This document shows, one piece after another, positions 1-8,698 of a stretch of 64,000 nucleotides of DNA. The stretch is from Chryseobacterium sp. JM1. GTDB lineage: Bacteria; Bacteroidota; Bacteroidia; Flavobacteriales; Weeksellaceae. Where the stretch lies: positions 310,001 to 374,000 of the forward strand of contig NZ_JPRN01000005.1 in assembly GCF_000737715.1 (NCBI RefSeq). The letters run 5' to 3'. The notes under the pieces were generated by a model, which was not told the origin of the DNA, did not search any database, and was given only the letters and a program-made list of their open reading frames with translations. Made by a program: the position numbers and the translations under genes. How positions within the stretch are numbered: the first letter of the stretch is position 1; each line of letters begins with the position of its first letter.

Positions 1-60
1 GAAATGCTTCCTAATGCTGAAAAACTCAGCAAAAAGATTGAAGAAATGCTGAAATATTAA
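1..60 (+). CDS. C-terminal end of an unidentified protein (partial)
   Basis: The window opens inside a reading frame that runs to a TAA at 58-60. The 19 visible residues end in ...KKIEEMLKY, a charged amphipathic helix. An intrinsic terminator follows 20 bp later, which supports this being a real gene end. Too little is visible to name the family. Confidence 0.6.
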   Translation, partial: EMLPNAEKLSKKIEEMLKY

Positions 61-81
61 TCATCCCATATTAATTATACG

Positions 82-110
82 AAACCTCTAATTTTTTTAG
101 AGGTTTTTTT
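82..110 (+). terminator. Intrinsic terminator
   Basis: A perfect 9-bp stem (aaacctcta / tagaggttt) with a short T-rich loop runs into a T tract. It closes the gene that ends at base 60. Confidence 0.8.
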
Positions 111-188
111 ATTACATTTATTCAAGCAAAAGGCCACCCTGTTTTTGGTATTTCTTTTGCTTATGCACACCCAACTTGATGAAACAAT

Positions 189-1214
189 ATGATCACCACC
201 AAATATTTTAATTACAAACAGGTTCTCAATCTCGCAGGCGGACATATCATCTGGCTTACGGCCTGGTGTACTTTAGTAGCCGCTCTTTTTTATTTTTTTA
301 AATGGAAATGGATGATCATTCCATGGGTACCTGTAGCCCTGATTGGTACTGCAGAAGCTTTTTATGTAGGTTTCAAAAATAACCAGGCCTACGACAGATT
401 GTGGGAAGCCCGGAAAATATGGGGTGGAATCGTGAATTCCAGCCGTTCTTTTGTTTCCATGCTGTATGCTTTTAATACCACAGGTGAAGGCAACAGCGAA
501 ACCGAAAGCATCAAAAAGAAAATTGCATACCGTCATATTGCATGGCTATATACTTTCCGTGAACAGTTATTGGTACCTACGGAATGGGAGCATATGTCTC
601 AGAAAAGACATTTCGGGGATATTAATATCAGAAGACACCGACTGATTAAAGCCGGATTCCCTGATTATGGAAGAACACCTATTTTCCTTCATAAATACCT
701 TTCGGAAAAGGAACTGGATCTTCAGCCGGAATATAAAAATTTCGCCACGTATCTGATTTCAAAACAGGCCAAGGATGTGAACGAATTGAAAAATTTAGGT
801 GATATCACAGATTTCAATCAGATGCAGCTTCAGGAGGCTCTTAATTTGTTTTATGATTATCAGGGACAGGCGGAAAGAATTAAAAAATTCCCTTCACCCA
901 GACAGTTTGCCAGTACAGCCTTTATTTTTAATGTCATCTTCATTATGCTTCTTCCTTTGGGATTGGTGAATGAATTCGCCAAATTAGGAAACTGGGGAAT
1001 ATTGATCAGCGTTCCTTTCTGTGTCATTATCGGATGGATCTATATCGTGATGGAACTCGTTGGTGACTACTCAGAAAACCCGTTTGAAGGGATGATGTTT
1101 GACATTCCGATGCTTTCTATATGCCGGACCATTGAAATCGATGTCCTTCAAATGATTGGAGAACATGACGATCTTCCGGAACCTATCGCTTCAAAGAACG
1201 GAGTCCTCGTATAA
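189..1214 (+). CDS. Bestrophin-family ion channel (UPF0187/YneE type)
   Basis: A 341-aa protein of the bacterial bestrophin family, inner-membrane channels that pass small ions (chloride or cations depending on the member). Two hydrophobic stretches lie near the N-terminus (about residues 17-60). The family signature follows: GFKNNQAYDRLWEARKIW, where the Asn/Tyr/Arg/Trp pattern lines the pore helix. A further membrane pair lies at about residues 245-290. The conserved acidic segment YSENPFEG with a following DIPM is near residue 300; in the family this belt binds calcium or stabilises the pentamer. Length is normal for bacterial members. It stands alone between the terminator at 82-110 and the convergent Lrp gene. 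The ion carried cannot be read from sequence. Confidence 0.9.
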   Translation: MITTKYFNYKQVLNLAGGHIIWLTAWCTLVAALFYFFKWKWMIIPWVPVALIGTAEAFYVGFKNNQAYDRLWEARKIWGGIVNSSRSFVSMLYAFNTTGEGNSETESIKKKIAYRHIAWLYTFREQLLVPTEWEHMSQKRHFGDINIRRHRLIKAGFPDYGRTPIFLHKYLSEKELDLQPEYKNFATYLISKQAKDVNELKNLGDITDFNQMQLQEALNLFYDYQGQAERIKKFPSPRQFASTAFIFNVIFIMLLPLGLVNEFAKLGNWGILISVPFCVIIGWIYIVMELVGDYSENPFEGMMFDIPMLSICRTIEIDVLQMIGEHDDLPEPIASKNGVLV

Positions 1215-1340
1215 ATTACGGTGAGTTTGGGATAAGATATTTTTTCAGATGTCAGACATCAGACAATCATTTAATAGCTTAATTACGTCCAACCAGCAAC
1301 TCATAAACCAGCAACCAACAACCACAAAACTCAGGTTAAA

Positions 1341-1799
1341 TTACAGAACAATAGCCGTAGTATTTTTCACTTCAGAGATCATAAAAGAGCTGTGAGTGCT
1401 GGCAATATGCTGAAGCGCCGTTAATTTGCTGAGCATAAAATTCCGGTAATCCTCCATATCTTTTACCCCTATTTTAAGGATATAATCATAATCACCACTT
1501 ACATGGAAACATTCTGTCACTTCCTGCAGATTCATGACTTCCCTTTCAAACTGCAGCACAAATTCTTTTTTGTGCTGTGTCAATTTGATATGACATAGTA
1601 CAATAAAATCACGGTCTATTTTATGCCTGTCCAATAATGCAACATACTTCGAGATTACGCCTAGATTTTCAAGCTTTTTTATCCGTTCATACACAGCCGT
1701 TACAGACAAACCAAGCTTGTAAGACAGTTCTTTGGTGGTCTGTTTGCAGTCTTCCTGAAGGTACAGGAGCAATTTTTTATCAGTTTCATCAAAGTTCAT
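1341..1799 (-). CDS. Lrp/AsnC-family transcriptional regulator
   Basis: A 152-aa protein with the standard Lrp/AsnC layout. An N-terminal winged helix-turn-helix covers about residues 1-60 (start MNFDETDKKLLLYLQED, then TTKELSYKLGLSVTAVYERIKKLE). A RAM ligand-sensing domain follows (about 65-150, with the VSGDYDYILKI motif). Members bind DNA as octamers and usually respond to an amino acid. The gene is divergent from a Cys/Met-type PLP enzyme with 159 bp between them, an arrangement in which the regulator commonly controls its neighbour. A Bacteroidota-type promoter is visible upstream at 1831-1865. The amino acid sensed is unknown; methionine or another substrate of the adjacent enzyme is a guess from context. 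Confidence 0.92.
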   Translation of the reverse strand: MNFDETDKKLLLYLQEDCKQTTKELSYKLGLSVTAVYERIKKLENLGVISKYVALLDRHKIDRDFIVLCHIKLTQHKKEFVLQFEREVMNLQEVTECFHVSGDYDYILKIGVKDMEDYRNFMLSKLTALQHIASTHSSFMISEVKNTTAIVL

Positions 1800-1830
1800 A
1801 GATAATTTTTTGGATAAAGTTTAACAAAAT

Positions 1831-1865
1831 CAAATATAATAAACATATTTTCTAATAAAAGCAAA
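1831..1865 (-). promoter_or_regulatory. Candidate promoter of the Lrp gene
   Basis: On the minus strand a TTTG at 1865-1862 is followed after 23 bp by TATATTTG (1838-1831), matching the Bacteroidota -33/-7 consensus TTG-N(17-23)-TAnnTTTG. The predicted transcript start is about 27 nt before the Lrp ATG. Confidence 0.5.
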
Positions 1866-1958
1866 AATTTCAGATTTATATTCCACATATTTAAATATCT
1901 CTTGTAATAATTATGAAAACAGAGCATATTTAACCCGGACAAATAAAATCTAAAGCTT

Positions 1959-3185
1959 ATGGAAAATTTTAATGCAGCCAATGAGATCCAGGATCTGCAA
2001 TATTTTGGCGAATTCGGAGGCGTAAATCCATCGATTTCTGACAGCTCTACCTATACCTTCCTTTCTGCAAAAACTATGTTTGATACTTTTGAAGGCAATG
2101 CTGAAGGATGTTATTTATATTCCAGACATTCATCCCCGATGAATCTGTACCTTGCTCAGGCATTGGCTAAAATGGAAAACACAGAAGCAGCCAACGTTAC
2201 GGCATCCGGAATGGGAGCGATTACTTCTGTTTTAATGCAGGTATGTAAAAGCGGTGACCATATTATTTCCAGCAGAACCATTTACGGTGGAACGTATGCC
2301 TTCCTTAAAAATTTCCTACCTCCATTCCATATCGATACCACTTTTGTAGACATCAGTAATTTTGAGTCTATAGAAAATGCTATAACTCCCAATACTAAAG
2401 TGATCTACTGCGAAAGTGTAAGCAACCCGCTTCTTGAAGTGGCAGATCTTAGAAAACTTTCAGAGATCTGTAAAAAACACAACCTTAAACTGATTGTAGA
2501 TAATACCTTCTCCCCTCTTTCTGTTTCACCGACATTGTTAGGTGCTGATATCGTTATTCACAGTTTAACCAAATTTATCAACGGAAGCAGTGATACGGTA
2601 GGCGGTGTGTACTGCGGAACACAGGAATTCATTAATGATACCAAAAACGTTAATAACGGAGCCTGTATGCTGCTGGGACCTACCATGGACAGCTTCAGGT
2701 CTGCAAGCATCCTGAAAAACCTGAGAACGCTTCACATCAGAATGAAACAGCACAGTCACAACGCAATGTATCTTGCAGAAAGATTTGAAAAAGACGGACT
2801 GAAAGTATCTTATCCGGGACTGAAATCCCATAAGGATCATGAGCTGATGAAATCTATGATGTACGAAGAATATGGGTTCGGAGGACTTCTTACGCTAGAT
2901 GCCGGAACTACTGACAAAGCGAATGAGCTGATGGAAATGATGCAGGCGGAAAACCTTGGTTATCTGGCGGTAAGCTTAGGATTCTATAAGACTTTATTTT
3001 CCTGTTCGGGAAGTTCAACTTCATCGGAGATTCCGGAAGAAGAACGTGAAGCAATGGGCATATCAGATGGACTGATCAGGTTCTCCATTGGACTGGATCA
3101 TGATATCGCCAGAACTTATGAAAAAATGCGGGAATGCATGCTAAAAACAGGCGTTCTCAACCATGAAACTATATTTATATCCTAA
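1959..3185 (+). CDS. Cys/Met metabolism PLP-dependent lyase (methionine gamma-lyase-like)
   Basis: A 408-aa fold-type I PLP enzyme of the Cys/Met metabolism family (cystathionine gamma-synthase, cystathionine lyases, methionine gamma-lyase). Visible motifs: YSRHSSPMNLYLAQALAKME (substrate/PLP-phosphate region), ASGMGAI, the YCESVSNP segment, VDNTFSP (the Asp that contacts the pyridine nitrogen) and HSLTKFINGSSD, with the PLP lysine at about residue 205. The C-terminus ends IRFSIGLDH, typical of the family. These enzymes cleave or exchange sulfur side chains of amino acids in the cytoplasm. Divergence from an Lrp regulator suggests amino-acid-responsive control. I cannot separate gamma-lyase from synthase activity by eye. 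Confidence 0.85.
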   Translation: MENFNAANEIQDLQYFGEFGGVNPSISDSSTYTFLSAKTMFDTFEGNAEGCYLYSRHSSPMNLYLAQALAKMENTEAANVTASGMGAITSVLMQVCKSGDHIISSRTIYGGTYAFLKNFLPPFHIDTTFVDISNFESIENAITPNTKVIYCESVSNPLLEVADLRKLSEICKKHNLKLIVDNTFSPLSVSPTLLGADIVIHSLTKFINGSSDTVGGVYCGTQEFINDTKNVNNGACMLLGPTMDSFRSASILKNLRTLHIRMKQHSHNAMYLAERFEKDGLKVSYPGLKSHKDHELMKSMMYEEYGFGGLLTLDAGTTDKANELMEMMQAENLGYLAVSLGFYKTLFSCSGSSTSSEIPEEEREAMGISDGLIRFSIGLDHDIARTYEKMRECMLKTGVLNHETIFIS

Positions 3186-3194
3186 TTTATTGTT

Positions 3195-3236
3195 ATAAAA
3201 GCTGTCGGAATTTCTGGCAGCTTTTATTTTTTTTAA
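3195..3236 (+). terminator. Intrinsic terminator
   Basis: A 10-bp stem ataaaagctg / cagcttttat, 10 bp after the stop of the PLP enzyme, followed by a run of eight T. Confidence 0.8.
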
Positions 3237-3312
3237 TTAAAACCTGTTTAAATTTATATTTTTTGGATATGATGCAAATCCAAGGATTCAGCAATTTTTT
3301 TTTATTTTTAAT

Positions 3313-3560
3313 GTCCTTTTGTCTTGAAATCACAGATTCGACGTAGTCAAACAAAAGAACGAAAAATTGTCTCCATAAAGTCGACGAATGATATTTCAAG
3401 GCTGGAATCTTCCGCTAAAAATAAATTTTGTTCTCTAAAAATTCTAAACTTGCGCGAATTCCATATGGGTTATTCGATTCGAATTGGGTCTCGCGCTTCA
3501 AACAGAAGAATTTTTTAAACGTTCACAATATTTATTTTTTTAACGCTCCAAATTCCTAGG
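3313..3560 (+). repeat. Diverged copy of the ~313-bp dispersed repeat
   Basis: This stretch, which fills the gap between the PLP enzyme and the glycosyltransferase, shares many words in the same order with the two copies near 48.4-49.2 kb. Shared words include ttttgtcttgaaa, cttccgctaaaaataaa, tgttctctaaaaattctaaa, cttgcgcg, cgcgcttc, aacgttcac, and taacgctcca followed by ttccta. Short frames that cross it are not convincing genes. Confidence 0.75.
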
Positions 3561-3667
3561 CCGATATGACAGTCTGAAATAGAGAAAATATTTTTTTATT
3601 TAATATAACCGGACGTGTATTTATCCAGCTGCTTAATCTAATAAATCTTTGTGTGAAAAAATATGAT

Positions 3668-4672
3668 CTATTTGATATGGAAATGTTTCGGGAAAGCGTC
3701 TTCGGGTTTCATTCTGAAAATATTAAGAAGCACCCATGATTTCAGGAAACCGTAACCGTACGAAAACATCTGAATGTAGGTTGAAATCACGGCCATTCCA
3801 GCAATACTTATATTTTTTGTCACTATCATCGCATGGAATAACACCAGGAAAGTATACAATCCGTAAAACGCCAGAATAATCCCTCTGCCTAAAACAAAAT
3901 ATTCTATAAAACCGAAAATATACCCTAGCATAAACAGAGTGGGAAATGCAAAAGAGATTTTTACATAATTGGGATGTCTCTGATTAAGAATCGGTCTGGC
4001 ACACCCAAACTGATATACCTGTTTTGAAAATTTACCCAGATCTACTCTTCTCTTATGAAATACGGCAATATCATCGAAAAATGCCGTCGTAAAACCTTTT
4101 TCCCAAAGGGTCATGGACAGATCCGGATCTTCCCCGATTCTCATCTCGGAGAAACCGCCTACTTTCTCAAAAACTGCTTTATTCACGCCCATATTAAAAC
4201 TTCTGGGCTGAAATCTGGAAACTGCTTTTTTGCTACCCCTGATTCCTCCTGTTGTAAAAACTGAGGTCATTGAATAGGAAATGGCTTTCTGCATCAGATT
4301 AAAACCTTTGTGGGCTTTATCCGCTCCTCCGAACGCATCACATGGAATGGTTTCAATATTTTTTTTAATATTTTCGATATAATCTTTTTCTACGATCACA
4401 TCGCTGTCTACAAAAAGCAGCCAGTCATTCTGAGCTCTCTTGGCACCGTAGTTTCTGCTAAGTCCGGGACCGGAATTATCTTTTCTGAAATATTTGATGT
4501 TCAGTATTTCATCAAAATTCTGAATGGTCGGCTTAAGGTCAATAAGAGAACCGTCGTCTACAATAATCACTTCAAACTCTTTATCTGTCTGAAATGTCAA
4601 AGAATTCAGCAGTTCAAAAAGTTCGTCTTTTCGGTTGAAAATAGCAACGACAATGGAAATAGTAGGTCTCAA
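3668..4672 (-). CDS. Family 2 glycosyltransferase with C-terminal membrane segments
   Basis: A 334-aa GT-A glycosyltransferase (GT2). The N-terminal domain begins PTISIVVAIFNRKDEL and has VIIVDDGS (nucleotide binding), a DSD triad near residue 95 (metal binding) and GEDPDLSMTLWEKGF (the ED catalytic-base region) near residue 185. The C-terminal third has about three hydrophobic segments, so the enzyme is probably anchored in the inner membrane and uses a lipid-linked acceptor. No ATG is available: an in-frame stop lies just upstream, and the best start is TTG at 4672-4670. It stands alone; no other polysaccharide genes are adjacent. Confidence 0.88.
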   Translation of the reverse strand: MRPTISIVVAIFNRKDELFELLNSLTFQTDKEFEVIIVDDGSLIDLKPTIQNFDEILNIKYFRKDNSGPGLSRNYGAKRAQNDWLLFVDSDVIVEKDYIENIKKNIETIPCDAFGGADKAHKGFNLMQKAISYSMTSVFTTGGIRGSKKAVSRFQPRSFNMGVNKAVFEKVGGFSEMRIGEDPDLSMTLWEKGFTTAFFDDIAVFHKRRVDLGKFSKQVYQFGCARPILNQRHPNYVKISFAFPTLFMLGYIFGFIEYFVLGRGIILAFYGLYTFLVLFHAMIVTKNISIAGMAVISTYIQMFSYGYGFLKSWVLLNIFRMKPEDAFPKHFHIK

Positions 4673-4829
4673 ATTGAAAATTTTTCAAAATTACTTATTC
4701 GCTGAGGAATCTACAAACAGTTTAACAGCTTATTCAAAGAAATTAACTTTTAACGTGTGAAAAATAGCTTTGAAATTCTCAACACAGTAATTTGACATTT
4801 TAAACAAAATGATCATCATGAATACCCAA

Positions 4830-4837
4830 TACCTTTG
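4830..4837 (+). promoter_or_regulatory. Candidate -7 element for the SDR gene
   Basis: TACCTTTG matches TAnnTTTG 25 bp before the SDR ATG. No TTG lies at the expected -33 spacing, so support is partial. Confidence 0.3.
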
Positions 4838-4861
4838 CTGTAGAACTTTAAACAATAAAAA

Positions 4862-5875
4862 ATGATACAGAATATCAATCCATTACAACAGCCTGTTCAT
4901 TCAGGGTTTAATGCAGCATCAACAGCACAGGAAATTATCAATGGAATTGACCTTACCGGAAAAACAGTCATCATTACGGGAGGTTACGCAGGAATTGGTC
5001 TTGAAACGACGAAAGTGCTGGTTTCCGCCGGAGCAACCGTGATTATTCCGGCCAGAGATATTGAAAAAGCGGGTAAAAACCTTACCGGTATTGACCCTAT
5101 AGAACTGGAAAAAATGGATCTGATGGATCCTGATTCTATCGATGCATTTAGTGAAAAATTCCTGGCCTCCGAGAGAAAGCTTGATCTTCTGATCAATAAC
5201 GCAGGCATTATGTGGGTTCCGCTTCGAAGAGATGACAGAGGTATTGAATCTCAGCTGGCCACAAATTATCTTGGGCAGTTCCATTTGACCTCAAGACTTT
5301 GGCCGGCATTGAAAAAAGCTGGAAACGCCCGTGTTCTCATTGTTTCTTCTTACGGACATCAGATGGCCCCATTTGATTTTGAAGATCCGAATTTTGTAAA
5401 CAGAGAATACCAGACTCTTGCAGGTTATGGCCAATCGAAAACGGCATGTAATTTATTTTCCGTCGCATTGGATGAAAAGGGAAAGAAATTTAATATCAGA
5501 GCGTATTCACTACATCCGGGTTCTGTGTATGGAACCGATTTGGGGAGAGAAGAACCTATTGATCTTTATATCCAGATGGGAACGCATGACAGGGATGGAA
5601 AAATAAAACCTGAAGTTGAAGCTAAATTAAAAACAATTCCGCAAGGTGCCGCTACAACCGTTTGGTGCGCAACAAGTCCTGATCTTCAGAATATCGGCGG
5701 AGTGTATTGTGAAAATTGTGATATCGCCGAAATCGATCTCGGGCAGATAGAACACCGGTATGATGAGCCGGCAACGATTCGTGGCGTGCAACCGTATTCC
5801 ATTGACCGAGAAAATGCAGAGAGATTATGGAAATTGAGTGAAGAAGTGTTGGGCTTTACTTTCGATGCAGAATAA
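4862..5875 (+). CDS. Short-chain dehydrogenase/reductase (SDR)
   Basis: A 337-aa NAD(P)-dependent oxidoreductase. The Rossmann glycine motif TGGYAGIG is at residues 39-46, NNAG near residue 115, the catalytic serine in VSSYG near residue 161, and the YGQSK catalytic Tyr/Lys pair at about 189/193. The length and the C-terminal extension resemble the retinol-dehydrogenase-like branch of SDRs, whose substrates are usually unknown in bacteria. An AraC regulator starts 38 bp downstream on the same strand, so the two probably share a transcript and the regulator may sense the substrate. Substrate not predictable. Confidence 0.88.
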   Translation: MIQNINPLQQPVHSGFNAASTAQEIINGIDLTGKTVIITGGYAGIGLETTKVLVSAGATVIIPARDIEKAGKNLTGIDPIELEKMDLMDPDSIDAFSEKFLASERKLDLLINNAGIMWVPLRRDDRGIESQLATNYLGQFHLTSRLWPALKKAGNARVLIVSSYGHQMAPFDFEDPNFVNREYQTLAGYGQSKTACNLFSVALDEKGKKFNIRAYSLHPGSVYGTDLGREEPIDLYIQMGTHDRDGKIKPEVEAKLKTIPQGAATTVWCATSPDLQNIGGVYCENCDIAEIDLGQIEHRYDEPATIRGVQPYSIDRENAERLWKLSEEVLGFTFDAE

Positions 5876-5913
5876 TCACTTTTTAAATACATTTGTACTT
5901 ATAAACTAAAACG

Positions 5914-6720
5914 ATGGACTTCCAGATACAGTATATTACTCCGGACATCAAGCTTTCAACCTATGATGATAAGCTTTTCAAAACGGAAACGGTTTTTGAA
6001 TACCATATGCTGGTCTGGTTTATTTCCGGCGAAACCAAAATCATTCAGGCTGACAAAACCTATCTGTTCAAAACGGGAGATATTTTTCTGATTCCCAGAA
6101 ACCATCTCGCGACCATTATCAATTATCCTAAGGACAGGCTTCCTCATAAAGCCGTAGTCATGCATCTTACTACAGAAAAACTGAAACATTTTTATTCTTC
6201 TGTTGAATTAAAGCACAAAACGACAGGCCACGATGCTAAAATTTTCAGTTTTCAAAGTCACCCTTTGTTAAAAAGCTGTCTTGCTTCTCTCATCCCTTAT
6301 TTTGAGGTGGAGGGAACTTTCCCGGAGCATATTGCATCACTTAAAATCACAGAAGCTATCAGCATTCTAAGAGAAATTGATCCCGATGCAGACCTTATTC
6401 TGGCCGATTTTGAAGAACCCGGAAAAGTAGATCTGATTGGTTTTATGGAAAAAAATTACATGTTCAATATGCCTTTGGAAAGGTTCGGGTATCTTACGGG
6501 AAGAAGTCTTTCTACTTTTAACAGGGATTTCAGAAAGGTTTTTCACACTACGCCTCAGCGATGGCTTACTCAAAAACGGCTGGAACTGGCCTATTATCAT
6601 TTAAAGGAAAAGCATAAAAGACCTTCGGATGTATTCATGGAAGTCGGCTTTGAAGATTTTTCGCATTTCTCTTATGCCTTCAAAAAACAGTATGGACTGG
6701 CACCATCTGCTTTAAACTGA
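5914..6720 (+). CDS. AraC-family transcriptional regulator
   Basis: A 268-aa regulator. The N-terminal half looks like a cupin sensing domain (GDIFLIPRNHLATI near residue 55). The C-terminal ~100 residues hold the double helix-turn-helix of the AraC/XylS family, with GRSLSTFNRDFRKVF, TTPQRWLTQKRLELA and the closing GFEDFSHFSYAFKKQYG-A-PS signature. It follows the SDR by 38 bp on the same strand. The effector is unknown. Confidence 0.9.
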   Translation: MDFQIQYITPDIKLSTYDDKLFKTETVFEYHMLVWFISGETKIIQADKTYLFKTGDIFLIPRNHLATIINYPKDRLPHKAVVMHLTTEKLKHFYSSVELKHKTTGHDAKIFSFQSHPLLKSCLASLIPYFEVEGTFPEHIASLKITEAISILREIDPDADLILADFEEPGKVDLIGFMEKNYMFNMPLERFGYLTGRSLSTFNRDFRKVFHTTPQRWLTQKRLELAYYHLKEKHKRPSDVFMEVGFEDFSHFSYAFKKQYGLAPSALN

Positions 6721-6821
6721 TTCAATTAAAAATACACCTTATGTATGTAATTATTTCTCAAATAAAAGATTAATTATAAACAAAACACACAAGTAAAGAC
6801 ATATCATTAAATAGATTTCAG

Positions 6822-6829
6822 TATTTTTG
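6822..6829 (+). promoter_or_regulatory. Candidate -7 element
   Basis: TATTTTTG fits TAnnTTTG about 60 bp ahead of the secreted-protein ATG at 6890. No -33 TTG at the right distance. Confidence 0.3.
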
Positions 6830-6889
6830 ATTAAAACCCAATCATCAAACATTCAATTTAAATATTATTTAATTCAAAAATCACAATCT

Positions 6890-7813
6890 ATGAAAGCAAA
6901 TTTAGCAGCCATTTCATTACTCTTTTGTATTTTTTCAAACGCACAGGTTGGAGTTGGAACAAATAATCCAAGCGGAGCTTTCCACGTGGATGGAAATAAA
7001 GATAATGCAGCCTCACCTACTGCTGCCCAGACTGACAACGACTTCATTGTCACTTCGGCAGGGTCGGCAGCGCTGGGAACCACAACAGTGGATGCTTCGG
7101 CCAAATTTCAAATCAATGCCACTAATAAAGGGATGCTTATTCCAAGGGTCACTTTGTCAGCTCCCAATGACGGAACCACTATTCCATCTCCTGCGAAGGG
7201 ACTTATCGTTTACAACACGAACGTCACCACCAATATGGAAGAAGGTTTTTATACCAATTACGGAACTCCTGCGCTTCCGCAATGGATTACGTATCAACAG
7301 CGTGACAAAACAGCCTGGAAACTTGACAATGTCTTTGATGTGACAGCCACAGCACCCATAGATCAGCTTGTGACAGCCACTACTGCCGTGAACAATATCA
7401 ATTTAGGTTTGAGTGTAACGATTACTATTCCGGCTTTTACCCAGGCAAAACTGGTGACGACTTATAGCGTTCCGATGGGTACAACGACGATAGCAACCAA
7501 TTTCGGGGGGTATTACGGAGTCCGCTTTTTGAAGAATGGAGCTGAGCTTCCGGCAGGTTCCAGAAAATATACGGTTCCGGCAGTTTCTTCGGGTGCCAGC
7601 TCAAGAATGGCTTCAGTGAATGCTACAGTAGGAGATACAGTTGTCAACAATACCGCTTCACCCGTGAATGTCACTTATGCCTTGAATGGCTATGTGGAGC
7701 CAACTGCGGATACGGCAACGATCAGATTCAATATGTGGTCTACGGTAGATCCTAACTTCAACTGGGGACGTGGATATATGTCTATACAGATGTTTACGAA
7801 AACGACACTATAA
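6890..7813 (+). CDS. Secreted protein of unknown function
   Basis: A protein of about 307 aa starting at the ATG at 6890. A longer in-frame version from a TTG at 6827 would bury the signal peptide, so I prefer 6890. The signal peptide (MKANLAAISLLFCIFSNAQ) is followed by GVGTNNPSGAFHVDG, a start common to many flavobacterial exported proteins with beta-rich, adhesin-like or tail-fibre-like bodies. The remainder is rich in Thr, Ala, Val and Asn with no catalytic motif I recognise. No type IX C-terminal signal is obvious. Likely exported to the periplasm or cell surface. A terminator follows at once, so it is monocistronic. Confidence 0.75.
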   Translation: MKANLAAISLLFCIFSNAQVGVGTNNPSGAFHVDGNKDNAASPTAAQTDNDFIVTSAGSAALGTTTVDASAKFQINATNKGMLIPRVTLSAPNDGTTIPSPAKGLIVYNTNVTTNMEEGFYTNYGTPALPQWITYQQRDKTAWKLDNVFDVTATAPIDQLVTATTAVNNINLGLSVTITIPAFTQAKLVTTYSVPMGTTTIATNFGGYYGVRFLKNGAELPAGSRKYTVPAVSSGASSRMASVNATVGDTVVNNTASPVNVTYALNGYVEPTADTATIRFNMWSTVDPNFNWGRGYMSIQMFTKTTL

Positions 7814-7842
7814 TTATTAGAATAACAGTACAGATTAAAATT

Positions 7843-7867
7843 AAGCTCCTTAACAGGGGCTTTTTTG
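7843..7867 (+). terminator. Intrinsic terminator
   Basis: An 8-bp stem aagctcct / aggggctt (one G-U pair) with a 4-nt loop, then a T tract, 30 bp after the secreted-protein stop. Confidence 0.7.
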
Positions 7868-7881
7868 TTTAATACAAATAC

Positions 7882-8078
7882 AAATCTGAATGATCTGCAG
7901 AATCTGCGAGAAAATATTTAACGCAAAGAAATTATTATTGCTTCAGATTTGAGGAGGCAAAGAGGAAATCAACTTTGTTGATTTTGATGGAGCGATGTAT
8001 GTAAGGGTAAACTCTATAAATTTTCACATAGAAAATCTGTGCAATCCGCGGAATCTGCGGGAAAATATTTCACGCAAA
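7882..8078. repeat. Two direct copies of an atctgcg-type repeat
   Basis: Copies at 7882-7927 and 8032-8078 share the pattern aaatctg-N-gaatctgcg-N-gaaaatattt-(a/c)acgcaaa. Similar wording occurs near 34.4, 48.8, 62.48 and 62.9 kb. The rest of the 7814-8100 gap shows nothing else. Confidence 0.7.
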
Positions 8079-8100
8079 ACGATCATTATTAATTCTGTCT

Positions 8101-8496
8101 TTAAATAAACACTCCCGATTTGAAATAAACGCAAAGCACAAGAGAAATAAAGAACAAAATGACTGAACCACTGAAAAATAATAATTTAAAAAAGCTTTTG
8201 AAATAATAAAATTCCATTAAATACAAAAGAAAAAACAGGATACCCGAAATGACAGTTCCTATAAGTGAAGCCACTATTAAAGTCTGAGTGTAATTTTCTG
8301 CAGGTAACGGATCCTTAAACACAAAAAAAAGTAAAACGCCAGCCACCGCTATTAAACCTGCACTTACTTTTTCGGTGAAATACTTTGATTTTTTCTTTTT
8401 TGAAGTCTTACTATTATAATTCAGTCTTGCTGAAGATGAAGAACTACTGGCAACATCCAGTACATTTCCTAAAGTTTCAAGAAGATCCCACGCCAT
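8101..8496 (-). CDS. Small membrane protein, unknown function
   Basis: A 131-aa protein I do not recognise. A Ser-rich N-terminal region (about residues 15-25) and a Lys-rich patch (KTSKKKKSK) precede three hydrophobic segments at about residues 45-60, 73-95 and 105-127. This is consistent with a three-span inner-membrane protein with a cytoplasmic N-terminus. It is isolated, with about 200 bp to the next gene upstream. Confidence 0.6.
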   Translation of the reverse strand: MAWDLLETLGNVLDVASSSSSSARLNYNSKTSKKKKSKYFTEKVSAGLIAVAGVLLFFVFKDPLPAENYTQTLIVASLIGTVISGILFFLLYLMEFYYFKSFFKLLFFSGSVILFFISLVLCVYFKSGVFI

Positions 8497-8654
8497 ATTT
8501 AAAATTTGAGTTAAAGCAAAAATAAAAAATCTTTTGGAAAAATACCTGATTATTTTGAGGAAGGAAGCTGGAAGAGGGAGGACGGAAGTTACTACTGGGT
8601 TTCAGTTTTTCTGTAAGTCCTTAAATAACTTCTACATTCTAATAGTGTTCAAAT

Positions 8655-8683
8655 AAAAAAAACCTTCCGGCTACGGAAGGTTT
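8655..8683 (-). terminator. Intrinsic terminator of the rRNA methyltransferase
   Basis: A perfect 10-bp stem aaaccttccg / cggaaggttt with loop gcta. On the minus strand it ends in a T tract, 16 bp past the stop at 8699. Confidence 0.85.
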
Positions 8684-8698
8684 CTATGTAAAATCTGA

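Noticed and set aside
1796..1981. 61-aa frame between Lrp and the PLP enzyme
   Set aside because: Lies across both divergent start regions and the Lrp promoter; hydrophobic AT-driven composition.
3313..3518. 64-aa frame in the gap after the PLP enzyme
   Set aside because: It lies within the dispersed repeat, and the same region in the other copies is not open in an equivalent frame.
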